From positions 1 to 7,700 of the forward strand of contig CADCPU010000086.1 of NCBI GenBank assembly GCA_902803365.1: a DNA stretch of 7,700 nt, written 5' to 3'. Numbering within the stretch: position 1 is the stretch's first letter; each line of letters begins with the position of its first letter. This document shows positions 1 to 6,153 of the stretch, piece by piece. The stretch comes from Oscillospiraceae bacterium. GTDB taxonomy: Bacteria > Bacillota_A > Clostridia > Saccharofermentanales > Saccharofermentanaceae. The translations under genes and the position numbers were made by a program. Under the pieces are notes generated by a model, which worked only from the letters and a program-made list of their open reading frames with translations, was not told the DNA's origin and did not search any database.

Positions 1-312
1 CCACCATGCTGAAACTCTGTGAAGTTCTACGAATGCAAGAAGGACACCGATAATGAGCATCTTATCCGCAAGAGAATCAAGGAACTTACCAAGATTGGTA
101 ATAAGGTTATACTTACGAGCGATCTTACCGTCAAACATATCAGTAAGAGAAGCTACTATAAAGATGAAGCCTGCAACGAGCAGACCGTGATTGCCGATAA
201 AGCTATTCCAAGCCTGCGGCTCAAAACCGTAGATCGAAATAGGCAACATAAACAAAAGTGTTACCGGGATCAAAATTATCCTTAAAAGAGACAATTTGTT
301 AGGTAAATTCAT
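1..312 (-). CDS. pgsA: CDP-diacylglycerol--glycerol-3-phosphate 3-phosphatidyltransferase, N-terminal part (runs off left edge)
   Basis: The first 104 codons of a membrane enzyme are present; the rest lies beyond the left edge. The protein begins MNLPNKLSLLRIILIPVTLL, a typical PgsA N-terminus leading into the first membrane helix (about residues 8-27). A second hydrophobic stretch (about 43-56) runs into the complete CDP-alcohol phosphotransferase signature D58-x2-D61-G62-x2-A65-R66-x8-G75-x3-D79-x3-D83, whose aspartates bind the catalytic metals. Known role of the family: it transfers a phosphatidyl group from CDP-diacylglycerol to glycerol-3-phosphate, giving phosphatidylglycerol phosphate for anionic membrane lipids. 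The ATG overlaps the rimO stop (ATGA) and has AGGAG at 320-324, 7 bases upstream, so translation is probably coupled to rimO. The signature alone does not separate PgsA from cardiolipin synthase or phosphatidylinositol synthase relatives. The N-terminus and the rimO neighbour favour PgsA. Confidence 0.9.
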   Translation of the reverse strand, partial: MNLPNKLSLLRIILIPVTLLFMLPISIYGFEPQAWNSFIGNHGLLVAGFIFIVASLTDMFDGKIARKYNLITNLGKFLDSLADKMLIIGVLLAFVELHRVSAWW

Positions 313-1655
313 AATGTTACTCCTGTCAATTCATAGTCGGATGCATCGACGATCTTGCACTTATAGGACTTACCGAGCTCAAGTTCTCCGTCAGAAGACG
401 CAACAAAGATCTCGGGATCGACCTCAGGTGCTTCGCCGTAGCTGCGACCTTTATAAAATATACCATCATCGGAAACTGAATCAATAGTAACCATAACCTC
501 TTGACCCAGTCTTGCTTTATTAAGTTCGGAAGAGATCTCCCGCTGAACTTCATATACTTTAGCACAACGTGCTTCTTTTATATCCTCAGGAACCTGATCC
601 GGCATATCATATGCGGTAGTGCCTTCTTCAGGAGAGAATACAAAACAACCCAAACGGTCAAAACGCCACTTCTTAAGATTGTTGATGAGATTATCAAACG
701 CTTCCTCAGTCTCACCGGGGAACCCGACAAGTACTGTTGTCCTTATGATAATGCCCGGGATCTCGCTCCTGAGCTTTTCAAGGACAGAGGTGATCTTGGC
801 AACATCATCTCTCCTTCTCATAGCCTTAAGAACGGAATCGTCACCGTGCTGGATCGGAATATCAAGATACTTGGCAACCTTAGGATTGCTCTTGATCTCA
901 TTAATAAGTTCATCATCGATACCATCCATATAACCATACATTACACGGATAGTCTCAATGCCTTCTATCTTGGACAGTTCTCTTAAAAGAACCGGAAGTG
1001 AACGTTTCTTATAGATATCGATACCGTAATTCGTCGTATCCTGAGCTGCAAGGATGATCTCCCTAAAGCCTCTGGATGCAATATCCTTAGCCTCTTCCAA
1101 TACATCTTCCATTGATCTGGAGATATAGTTACCGCGGATCAGAGGAATTGCACAGAAAGAACATCTGTTAAGACAGCCCTCACCTATCTTGAGCCATGCA
1201 AAACCAGATGTTGTGATCTCTCTTCTTGTCATAAGCTGGGATATTCCGCCCGGTTCTGAGACATAAGTCTTATCCGGATCGGCATCGTTATAAAGTGAGT
1301 TGATGGCAGGAACGATATCCTGATAATGAGAAGTACCGAGTACCATATCTACCTCAGGCATTGACTCAAGGATATCAGGAGCGTAACGCTGAGGAAGACA
1401 GCCTGAAACTATGATATGTTCAACATTACCATTAGGCTTCTTAAGATCAGCAACGGACAAAATAGTATCAATAGCCTCTTTCTTGGCACTCTCGATGAAA
1501 CCACAGGTATTGATGATGACATCCGTAGCCTGGTTTATGTCCTCAACAACTTCAAAACCGTTTTGGCGCACCAAAGTAAGCATGCACTCCGCATCCACCA
1601 GGTTTTTGGAGCATCCCAAAGTAATCATAGACACTTTGATTGTACGTTCTGACAT
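309..1655 (-). CDS. rimO: Ribosomal protein S12 methylthiotransferase RimO
   Basis: This 448-residue protein has the three-part layout of methylthiotransferases. The N-terminal UPF0004 domain carries the three cysteines for the auxiliary 4Fe-4S cluster: C15 in LGCSKNLVD, C51 in NTCGF and C86 in SGCLPQR. The radical SAM domain has CLNRCSFC (C161, C165, C168) after KIGEG. A C-terminal TRAM domain covers about 383-448. The GRSYGEAPEVD segment (403-413) is typical of RimO rather than of the tRNA enzymes MiaB or MtaB. Known function: it methylthiolates a conserved aspartate of ribosomal protein S12, using two S-adenosylmethionine molecules. Full length. The ATG has GAGGT at 1661-1665, about 5 bases upstream. 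It sits 67 bases after recX and overlaps pgsA by 4 bases. It probably has its own promoter in the recX-rimO gap. Confidence 0.96.
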   Translation of the reverse strand: MSERTIKVSMITLGCSKNLVDAECMLTLVRQNGFEVVEDINQATDVIINTCGFIESAKKEAIDTILSVADLKKPNGNVEHIIVSGCLPQRYAPDILESMPEVDMVLGTSHYQDIVPAINSLYNDADPDKTYVSEPGGISQLMTRREITTSGFAWLKIGEGCLNRCSFCAIPLIRGNYISRSMEDVLEEAKDIASRGFREIILAAQDTTNYGIDIYKKRSLPVLLRELSKIEGIETIRVMYGYMDGIDDELINEIKSNPKVAKYLDIPIQHGDDSVLKAMRRRDDVAKITSVLEKLRSEIPGIIIRTTVLVGFPGETEEAFDNLINNLKKWRFDRLGCFVFSPEEGTTAYDMPDQVPEDIKEARCAKVYEVQREISSELNKARLGQEVMVTIDSVSDDGIFYKGRSYGEAPEVDPEIFVASSDGELELGKSYKCKIVDASDYELTGVTL

Positions 1656-1679
1656 AAACTACCTCACTTTACCGATAGC

Positions 1680-1688
1680 ATTATATCA
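1680..1688 (-). promoter_or_regulatory. Extended -10 promoter for rimO-pgsA
   Basis: On the minus strand the recX-rimO gap reads TGATATAAT, a perfect extended -10 element (TGn followed by TATAAT). There is no good TTGACA box 17 bases upstream, only T/A-rich sequence, which an extended -10 can tolerate. A start about 7 bases downstream would give a leader of roughly 17-20 bases containing the GAGGT ribosome binding site of rimO. The inference rests on sequence match alone. Confidence 0.55.
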
Positions 1689-1722
1689 AACCAAAATGAT
1701 TTTAAAAGAATTATAGGATTTG

Positions 1723-2190
1723 TCAGTTATGCCTATTATGAAGCCAAATTTCATAACCCTTTTGGGCACATTCAAAAGAGAATCCCCTTCTCGCAGCCAA
1801 AGTAAGAGACTTTTTCCTCAGATCATCAAGTACATCCTCATCAACGACAGCCGGTAATGAAGCATCAAAAAGTTCTACGACTGATCTTTCATCTGAAGGA
1901 AGATCCGATACGACATCAATTGCCACATCAGGATCGATACCTGCTTCTATAAGGCGTTTACGGGAAAATTCCCTGCTCTCTCTCTTCTTTCCTTTCCGGA
2001 ACAATAACACCTGCCCTGCCGCTTTATAATCATCAATATATCCGCGTTCGATAAGAGAAGAAACGACACCGGCAGCGATGTCGATGTCGTATCCTTTGTT
2101 CAAAAGATATTTCTTGATCTTACCGGACGAATATACGGAAAAACCGATATGAGAGATCGCAGCTGAGCATGCCTGATCAAACGCATCCAT
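1723..2190 (-). CDS. recX: Regulatory protein RecX
   Basis: A small alpha-helical RecA modulator of 155 residues, directly downstream of recA. Three RecX-type three-helix repeats can be traced: about residues 22-55 with the family signature LIERGYIDD (46-54), about 70-98 with RESREFSRKRL, and about 118-150 with DDLRKKSLTLAARRGF. Known role: RecX binds RecA filaments and limits or tunes strand exchange, and it is commonly co-transcribed with recA. A TTG at 2199 could add three residues, but it directly abuts the AAAGG ribosome binding site at 2200-2204. The ATG at 2190 sits 9 bases from that site and is preferred. The gap to the recA stop is 15 bases, so the gene should be induced together with recA through the LexA-controlled promoter. 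No terminator is visible after its stop codon. Confidence 0.9.
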   Translation of the reverse strand: MDAFDQACSAAISHIGFSVYSSGKIKKYLLNKGYDIDIAAGVVSSLIERGYIDDYKAAGQVLLFRKGKKRESREFSRKRLIEAGIDPDVAIDVVSDLPSDERSVVELFDASLPAVVDEDVLDDLRKKSLTLAARRGFSFECAQKGYEIWLHNRHN

Positions 2191-2199
2191 ATCCGTCAA

Positions 2200-2204
2200 C
2201 CTTT
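2200..2204 (-). promoter_or_regulatory. Ribosome binding site deciding the recX start
   Basis: AAAGG on the minus strand, 9 bases before the ATG at 2190 and immediately before the TTG at 2199. The spacing supports ATG and argues against TTG as the recX start. Confidence 0.55.
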
Positions 2205-2205
2205 A

Positions 2206-3339
2206 TCAAAGGTCGATTCCGAGGATATCCTCATCATCTGCCGGCATATCGATGTCTTCGTTATATTCTTCAACTTCGTCTTCTACGACAAACTGCTCTG
2301 CAGGCTCGTAAGACTCACGAATGAGAGTAACGATCTCGTCTCTGATCTCAGTATTCTCCTTAAGGTAAAGACGAACATTTTCCTTACCCTGAGCGATCTT
2401 GTTACCCTTATATGAGAACCAGGAACCACTCTTCTCGATGATATTGTTCTCAACAGCAAGATCGATGATACAAGACTCATTGGAGATTCCTTCACCATAG
2501 AGGATATCGAATTCTGCTTCCTTAAACGGAGGAGCAACCTTATTCTTAACGACCTTAACTCTTGTATGGCTTCCGATAACATCGGAACCGCTTCTCAAAG
2601 TCTCTGTCTTACGAACATCAAGACGAACGGATGAGAAGAACTTAAGAGCACGTCCGCCCGGAGTAGTCTCAGGGTTACCGAACATGATACCGACCTTCTC
2701 ACGAAGCTGGTTGATAAAGATACAAACTGTGCTTGACTTGGAAACTACAGGAGCAAGCTTACGAAGAGCCTGGCTCATGAGTCTTGCCTGAAGACCAACA
2801 TGTGAATCACCCATCTCACCTTCGATCTCGGCCTTAGGAACGAGAGCAGCAACAGAGTCGATAACGATTACGTCAAGACAGCCGCTTCGAACGAGTGTCT
2901 CTGTGATCTCGAGTGCCTGCTCACCTGTGTCAGGCTGGGACAAAAGGAGATTATCGATATCAACACCGATCTTGCCTGCATAGACAGGATCAAGAGCATG
3001 CTCGGCATCGATAAATGCACATGTACCGCCGTTCTTCTGTGCTTCTGCTACAATGTGAAGTGCTACTGTCGTCTTACCTGAAGATTCAGGTCCGAAGATC
3101 TCGATGATACGTCCGCGCGGTACGCCGCCGACACCCAATGCAACGTCAAGAGTAAGAGCACCCGTAGGGATAGTCTCGATCTCCTGAACACCCTTGTCGC
3201 CAAGGCGCATTACAGCACCCTGTCCGAACTGCTTCTCTATCTGTGCCATAGCGGCATCCAAGGCCTTCTTACGCTCGGCCTGATTATCTGATGAAACCTG
3301 TGATACGCTGGATTTTGTAGAATTTTTACTCTTAGCCAT
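2206..3339 (-). CDS. recA: Recombinase RecA
   Basis: Full-length RecA of 377 residues, acting in homologous recombination and as co-protease for LexA cleavage in the SOS response. Visible motifs: Walker [10 protein letters not shown] (83-91), the Walker B stretch VIVIDS (157-162), DNA-binding loop L1 around [10 protein letters not shown] (173-182), and the NQLREKVG region leading into loop L2 with [15 protein letters not shown] (221-235). The N-terminus carries about 20 Ser/Lys-rich residues before the conserved oligomerisation helix ([19 protein letters not shown]). The C-terminus (about 352-377) is a strongly acidic tail, as in many RecA proteins, where it restrains DNA access. The start is fixed by a perfect AGGAGG at 3345-3350, 5 bases before the ATG. 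A sigma-A promoter and LexA box lie upstream, and recX follows after 15 bases. No key residue appears to be missing. Confidence 0.98.
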   Translation of the reverse strand: MAKSKNSTKSSVSQVSSDNQAERKKALDAAMAQIEKQFGQGAVMRLGDKGVQEIETIPTGALTLDVALGVGGVPRGRIIEIFGPESSGKTTVALHIVAEAQKNGGTCAFIDAEHALDPVYAGKIGVDIDNLLLSQPDTGEQALEITETLVRSGCLDVIVIDSVAALVPKAEIEGEMGDSHVGLQARLMSQALRKLAPVVSKSSTVCIFINQLREKVGIMFGNPETTPGGRALKFFSSVRLDVRKTETLRSGSDVIGSHTRVKVVKNKVAPPFKEAEFDILYGEGISNESCIIDLAVENNIIEKSGSWFSYKGNKIAQGKENVRLYLKENTEIRDEIVTLIRESYEPAEQFVVEDEVEEYNEDIDMPADDEDILGIDL

Positions 3340-3344
3340 AAAAG

Positions 3345-3350
3345 CCTCCT
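3345..3350 (-). promoter_or_regulatory. Consensus ribosome binding site of recA
   Basis: AGGAGG on the minus strand, 5 bases upstream of the recA ATG. It is a perfect match to the core Shine-Dalgarno sequence and implies strong translation. Confidence 0.8.
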
Positions 3351-3356
3351 GTCACA

Positions 3357-3370
3357 CGAACGTTTGTTCA
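3357..3370 (-). promoter_or_regulatory. LexA (DinR) operator of recA-recX
   Basis: On the minus strand this is TGAACAAACGTTCG. It contains GAAC-AAAC-GTTC, matching the Gram-positive LexA box core (GAAC-RNRY-GTTC). It lies about 8 to 21 bases downstream of the predicted transcription start of recA, where bound LexA would block initiation or early elongation. The assignment comes from the match to the established consensus and from its position before recA. No lexA gene is visible in the window. Confidence 0.88.
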
Positions 3371-3384
3371 CACTTATGTGTATG

Positions 3385-3413
3385 ATTTTATTTCTGTTTC
3401 TGATTTTTGTCAA
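3385..3413 (-). promoter_or_regulatory. Sigma-A promoter of recA-recX
   Basis: On the minus strand there is a perfect -35 TTGACA (3408-3413), a 17-base spacer and a -10 TAAAAT (3385-3390, one mismatch to TATAAT). Transcription should start near 3378, just before the LexA box, leaving a leader of about 39 bases with the AGGAGG site. A/T-rich runs directly upstream of the -35 may act as an UP element. Confidence 0.85.
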
Positions 3414-3423
3414 CAACAAAAAC

Positions 3424-3444
3424 GAACAAAATTCATTTTTGTTC
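3424..3444. repeat. 21-base perfect inverted repeat upstream of the recA promoter
   Basis: Two 8-base arms, GAACAAAA (3424-3431) and TTTTGTTC (3437-3444), are exact reverse complements separated by 5 bases. The repeat ends 11 bases upstream of the recA -35 box. As minus-strand RNA it would form a weak, A/U-rich hairpin followed by GTTTTTGTT, so it could be a weak terminator for the sir2 operon. As DNA it could be a regulator site or UP element. The outer GAAC/GTTC arms resemble LexA half-sites, but the 13-base spacing is wrong for a standard LexA box. The sequence does not decide between these roles. Confidence 0.6.
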
Positions 3445-3531
3445 CATTATACACATCACAGTTTCCATTAATGGGACAGTTAATGCTTTCGAAGCAAATT
3501 TATATGCGTTTTTTTATTTTTCGAAAAGGTC

Positions 3532-4269
3532 TTATAACTCTATCTGCTCTAACACTTTGGAAATACTCTCATGGAACACGAGAGTAGCCATACGATCGGC
3601 AGGAGTAGCCTGCTTGTTAATTATGATAAGGTACTTGCCACGGAATCCCATTGCAAGAGATGCAGCAGGATTGACGACAAGAGATGTTCCGCCGATTATA
3701 AGGCAATCTGCCTTTTCTATAAGTTCGACCGAATTGCGCCATGCATCTGACGGCAGAGATTCGCCGTACAAAGTAACGTCAGGTCTTATCATTCCGCCGC
3801 AGATCTTACACTTCGGGATCGGAGTCTCAGATACAAAGATGGCATCTGCGGGATATTTTTTATGACAGCGCTTGCAGTAATTACGCAGTGTCGAACCGTG
3901 TATCTCCTGAACATTGACACTTCCAGCCTTCTGATGAAGACCGTCGATATTCTGTGTGATGACTCCGTCAAGCTTGCCTGCCTTCTCCATCTTGGCGAGC
4001 ATTATGTGAGCTCCGTTCGGCTCGATACCGTCAACATTGAGCTTCTGGCGATAGAATTCATAGAAAACCTTCGGCTCATCTTCAAGACAATCTATGCTAA
4101 GGAGATATTCGGGCGAATAATTGTCGAATCTGACATCATGCTGATTATAAAGACCGTCCTTGGATCTGAAATCAGGAATACCGCTCTCAGTCGATACGCC
4201 CGCACCGCCGAAAAACACGATGTGCTTTGACTCATTGATGATCCTGTTGAGTTCCTCGTAATTGCTCAT
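3532..4269 (-). CDS. NAD-dependent protein deacetylase, Sir2 family (CobB/NpdA-like)
   Basis: A compact 245-residue bacterial sirtuin. Visible motifs: the NAD-binding GGAGVSTESGIPDFRS (21-36), TQNIDGLH (105-112), catalytic histidine H124 in EIHGS, a structural zinc site with C132, C135, C154 and C157, RPDVTLYGE (162-170), and the Rossmann segment GGTSLVVNPA (193-202). Known reaction: removal of acetyl (or other acyl) groups from lysines using NAD, releasing nicotinamide and O-acetyl-ADP-ribose. A TTG at 4284 could add five residues, but the GGAGG at 4278-4282 overlaps that codon and sits 8 bases from the ATG at 4269, so the ATG is chosen. It follows the small membrane-protein gene after 49 bases and is the last gene of the ftsK-side unit; recA begins beyond a 192-base gap with its own promoter. 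Substrates cannot be inferred. The cobB/npdA naming is not resolved, so no symbol is given. Confidence 0.95.
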   Translation of the reverse strand: MSNYEELNRIINESKHIVFFGGAGVSTESGIPDFRSKDGLYNQHDVRFDNYSPEYLLSIDCLEDEPKVFYEFYRQKLNVDGIEPNGAHIMLAKMEKAGKLDGVITQNIDGLHQKAGSVNVQEIHGSTLRNYCKRCHKKYPADAIFVSETPIPKCKICGGMIRPDVTLYGESLPSDAWRNSVELIEKADCLIIGGTSLVVNPAASLAMGFRGKYLIIINKQATPADRMATLVFHESISKVLEQIEL

Positions 4270-4274
4270 AGACG

Positions 4275-4282
4275 TCACCTCC
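4275..4282 (-). promoter_or_regulatory. Ribosome binding site deciding the sir2 start
   Basis: GGAGGTGA on the minus strand, with the GGAGG core 8 bases before the ATG at 4269. It overlaps the alternative TTG at 4284, which therefore cannot be the start served by this site. Confidence 0.75.
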
Positions 4283-4309
4283 AAAGATACATAAAGGTCT
4301 TGTCCTTAT

Positions 4310-4315
4310 ATTATA
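4310..4315 (-). promoter_or_regulatory. Possible -10 element ahead of sir2
   Basis: TATAAT on the minus strand lies in the 49-base gap between the small membrane-protein gene and sir2. No convincing -35 box is present at 16-18 bases (TGTCAC at best), so a separate sir2 promoter is only a possibility. Confidence 0.25.
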
Positions 4316-4318
4316 TCT

Positions 4319-4546
4319 TTATTCTTTCTTAAGTGACATTACAATAAAGGTAATAAGCGAAAACAATCCCAAACAGGATATGATCATTCCCTTGAGTGAA
4401 AGCACGGACTGCCTTAAGCTGAACATAAAAGTCGGTCCGTCAGCACCGCCGATTATCGTCTTGGACGAAAAATCAGCCGCGGTAAAGCCAAGTATCAGCC
4501 CGAGACAGACAAAGAACAAGACCAAAAACAGAAATCTTATCTTCAT
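4319..4546 (-). CDS. Small two-helix membrane protein with the GGADGPT motif of sodium-pumping decarboxylase beta subunits
   Basis: A 75-residue protein of unknown function. Seen directly: K2 and R4, then a hydrophobic segment (about 5-21), a short linker with IIGGADGPT (31-39) followed by FMF, a second hydrophobic segment (about 53-70), and a SLKKE tail. By the positive-inside rule both ends would be cytoplasmic and the motif loop outside. Alternatively the first segment could be a signal peptide cleaved near A24. IIGGADGPT is the hallmark of the OadB/GcdB/MmdB beta subunits of sodium-translocating decarboxylases, where its aspartate is implicated in sodium binding. Those proteins have many more helices, so this is not a working pump by itself. 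It is a real gene by context: its ATG overlaps the murJ stop (ATGA) and has GGGAG at 4554-4558, 7 bases upstream. A cation-related or partner-binding role is speculation. Confidence 0.8.
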   Translation of the reverse strand: MKIRFLFLVLFFVCLGLILGFTAADFSSKTIIGGADGPTFMFSLRQSVLSLKGMIISCLGLFSLITFIVMSLKKE

Positions 4547-6153
4547 ATCTTAACTCCCAAACGTGATGTAACTTTGCGTATCCAGTAGAGCGCCTCGTTC
4601 ATACGGATAAGACATGCAGCCATAAAGTAGATGATAAAGGCAGCGACCGCCTTAACACCGATAAACATTATCTGATAAAGCTTACCGTATCCGGATGCGT
4701 CAGGAAGCACCTTATTAAGGATGATCATAACGATTATCATCATAACGAGACAGATACCACTCTTGATAATAAACGGCAACAGATTACGAGGTGCCAGCTT
4801 CTTGTTCGAGTTATAGAGCCAGATAAGGAACAACATCTGTATCAAACTTGACAACGAATATGCAAGAGAGAGCGACATGGAAACTCTAAGCTTATTATCC
4901 GGATCTTCAAGTATCTTCATGAAGATCATACAGAAGATCGGATTAAACACAAGCGATATGATTCCCGAAAAGAGTGGTACACGAGTCTTGCCTAAAGCAT
5001 AGAAAGCCTGATTAAACAACAGAACAACTGTCTGAAGGACGATCGCAGCACAAAATCCCATAAGTATGAGACCTGCACGCTTAACACTCGTCTCAGTGTA
5101 TTTTCCGTTCTTAAACAAGACCCTTATTATGTCGTAACTGTTTATCAGGAGAAAACCTGCCGAAGGGATAGTCATAAAAAGAGCCGTCTTGATCCTTGAA
5201 GACAAGAGTTCGGAAGACTCTTTAAATTTCTTGGCAGCATATAATGCAGAAAGAGACGGAAGCATTACATTTCCGACTGCTCCGGCAAATATACCGTACG
5301 GAAGCTGCCATAGTGTTTGCGCATTTTGAAAACAGGTTACTGTTCCTGTGTCAAGTTTATTGGCAAAGCGTCTCATAACCATCAGATTGATCTGAACGAT
5401 GGAAGAAGAAAAAAGTATCGGAATAGCTCGTCTGACCAGAGCTTTAAATTCAGGATTTCCGATATCAAGATTAGGTCTGATCATTCTGAGCTTGTCGCGA
5501 CCGACAATGAACTGAAAGAGGAAGTATATAATGGCAGCGACCATGATACCCACCATACAAAGATTCAATCTTTCAGGCTTATCATCAGCAAATAAAGCGA
5601 CAGAAATGACTACGCCAATGCTGTAGATAGTCGGTCCGAACGATGTTGAACCGAATCTCTTATATGCGTTAAGGACACCGATCTCAAGTGCCGCAAGCAT
5701 CATAAAGAAGATCTGCGGATAAAGGATCCTGGATGCCTGAGAAGCAAGATCCAAGACAAGAGGTTTCTCAGTAGGATCAATGAAAATCGTCATGATCTGC
5801 TTCGAAAAGATAAAACAGATCGCAGAAACACACAGCATCAAAATTGAAGCAACTGTCAGGAATGTGCTGACTATATGAAGACCTTTCTTCTCTTCTCCCT
5901 TCGAAATGGAAGAAGCAAGCATCGGAGTAATTGCTGACTGGATGGCCCCCATTACCAAAAGATTGAATACAAGATCCGGAATAGTAAATGCATTGTAAAA
6001 TGCATCGCTGTAATTTTCACTAAAGCTCCTGGCGACAAACATTTCTCGCAGATAACTCGAGCACTTGGAAAAGATAAGGCCAACCATGGCTATAAATGTC
6101 ATAAATGACATACTCTTTCCGAGCTTGCCGGATCTGCTGTTAGGATTTCCCAT
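4543..6153 (-). CDS. murJ: MurJ/MviN-family lipid flippase
   Basis: A 536-residue polytopic membrane protein of the MviN/MurJ branch of the MOP exporter superfamily, with about 14 hydrophobic segments judged by eye. Family hallmarks: REMFVARSF (36-44) followed by SDAFYNAFTIPDL (49-61) and MGAIQSAITP (68-77), and the central WQLPYGIFAGAVGNVMLPSLS block. Known role of MurJ: flipping lipid II across the cytoplasmic membrane for peptidoglycan synthesis. Odd points: aligned from memory with E. coli MurJ, R24 and D39 have counterparts (R36, D50), but R18 is Lys (K30), R52 falls in FNLL, and the R270 position (ADRLMEFP) is AQTLWQLP. The substrate may therefore differ from lipid II. The start overlaps the pncC stop by one base (TAATG), with GAGGAG at 6162-6167, 8 bases upstream. 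The stop overlaps the next small gene by 4 bases. Confidence 0.88.
   Translation of the reverse strand: MGNPNSRSGKLGKSMSFMTFIAMVGLIFSKCSSYLREMFVARSFSENYSDAFYNAFTIPDLVFNLLVMGAIQSAITPMLASSISKGEEKKGLHIVSTFLTVASILMLCVSAICFIFSKQIMTIFIDPTEKPLVLDLASQASRILYPQIFFMMLAALEIGVLNAYKRFGSTSFGPTIYSIGVVISVALFADDKPERLNLCMVGIMVAAIIYFLFQFIVGRDKLRMIRPNLDIGNPEFKALVRRAIPILFSSSIVQINLMVMRRFANKLDTGTVTCFQNAQTLWQLPYGIFAGAVGNVMLPSLSALYAAKKFKESSELLSSRIKTALFMTIPSAGFLLINSYDIIRVLFKNGKYTETSVKRAGLILMGFCAAIVLQTVVLLFNQAFYALGKTRVPLFSGIISLVFNPIFCMIFMKILEDPDNKLRVSMSLSLAYSLSSLIQMLFLIWLYNSNKKLAPRNLLPFIIKSGICLVMMIIVMIILNKVLPDASGYGKLYQIMFIGVKAVAAFIIYFMAACLIRMNEALYWIRKVTSRLGVKI

Noticed and set aside
19..285. Plus-strand open frame of 88 codons at the left edge
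   Set aside because: It is antisense to the certain pgsA frame that carries the full CDP-alcohol phosphotransferase signature; its composition is unlike a real protein.
501..986. Plus-strand open frame of 161 codons
   Set aside because: It lies wholly inside rimO on the opposite strand, shows no recognisable motif, and rimO is certain from its cluster cysteines.
2191..2199. TTG start at 2199 extending recX by three codons
   Set aside because: The AAAGG ribosome binding site is directly adjacent to this TTG with no spacing, while the ATG at 2190 has 9 bases.
3446..3451. TATAAT on the minus strand as a second recA promoter
   Set aside because: No acceptable -35 at 16-18 bases and no TGn extension; the TTGACA/TAAAAT pair nearer recA is far better.
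3484..3496. Short hairpin (TGCTT/AAGCA) after sir2 as a terminator
   Set aside because: The stem is only 5 pairs and no U-rich run follows on the minus strand.
3407..3865. Plus-strand open frame of 152 codons across the recA-sir2 gap
   Set aside because: It is mostly antisense to sir2 and otherwise runs through promoter sequence; no family features or convincing ribosome binding site were seen.
4270..4284. TTG start at 4284 extending the sirtuin by five codons
   Set aside because: The TTG overlaps the GGAGG site that serves the ATG at 4269, and there is no second site further upstream.
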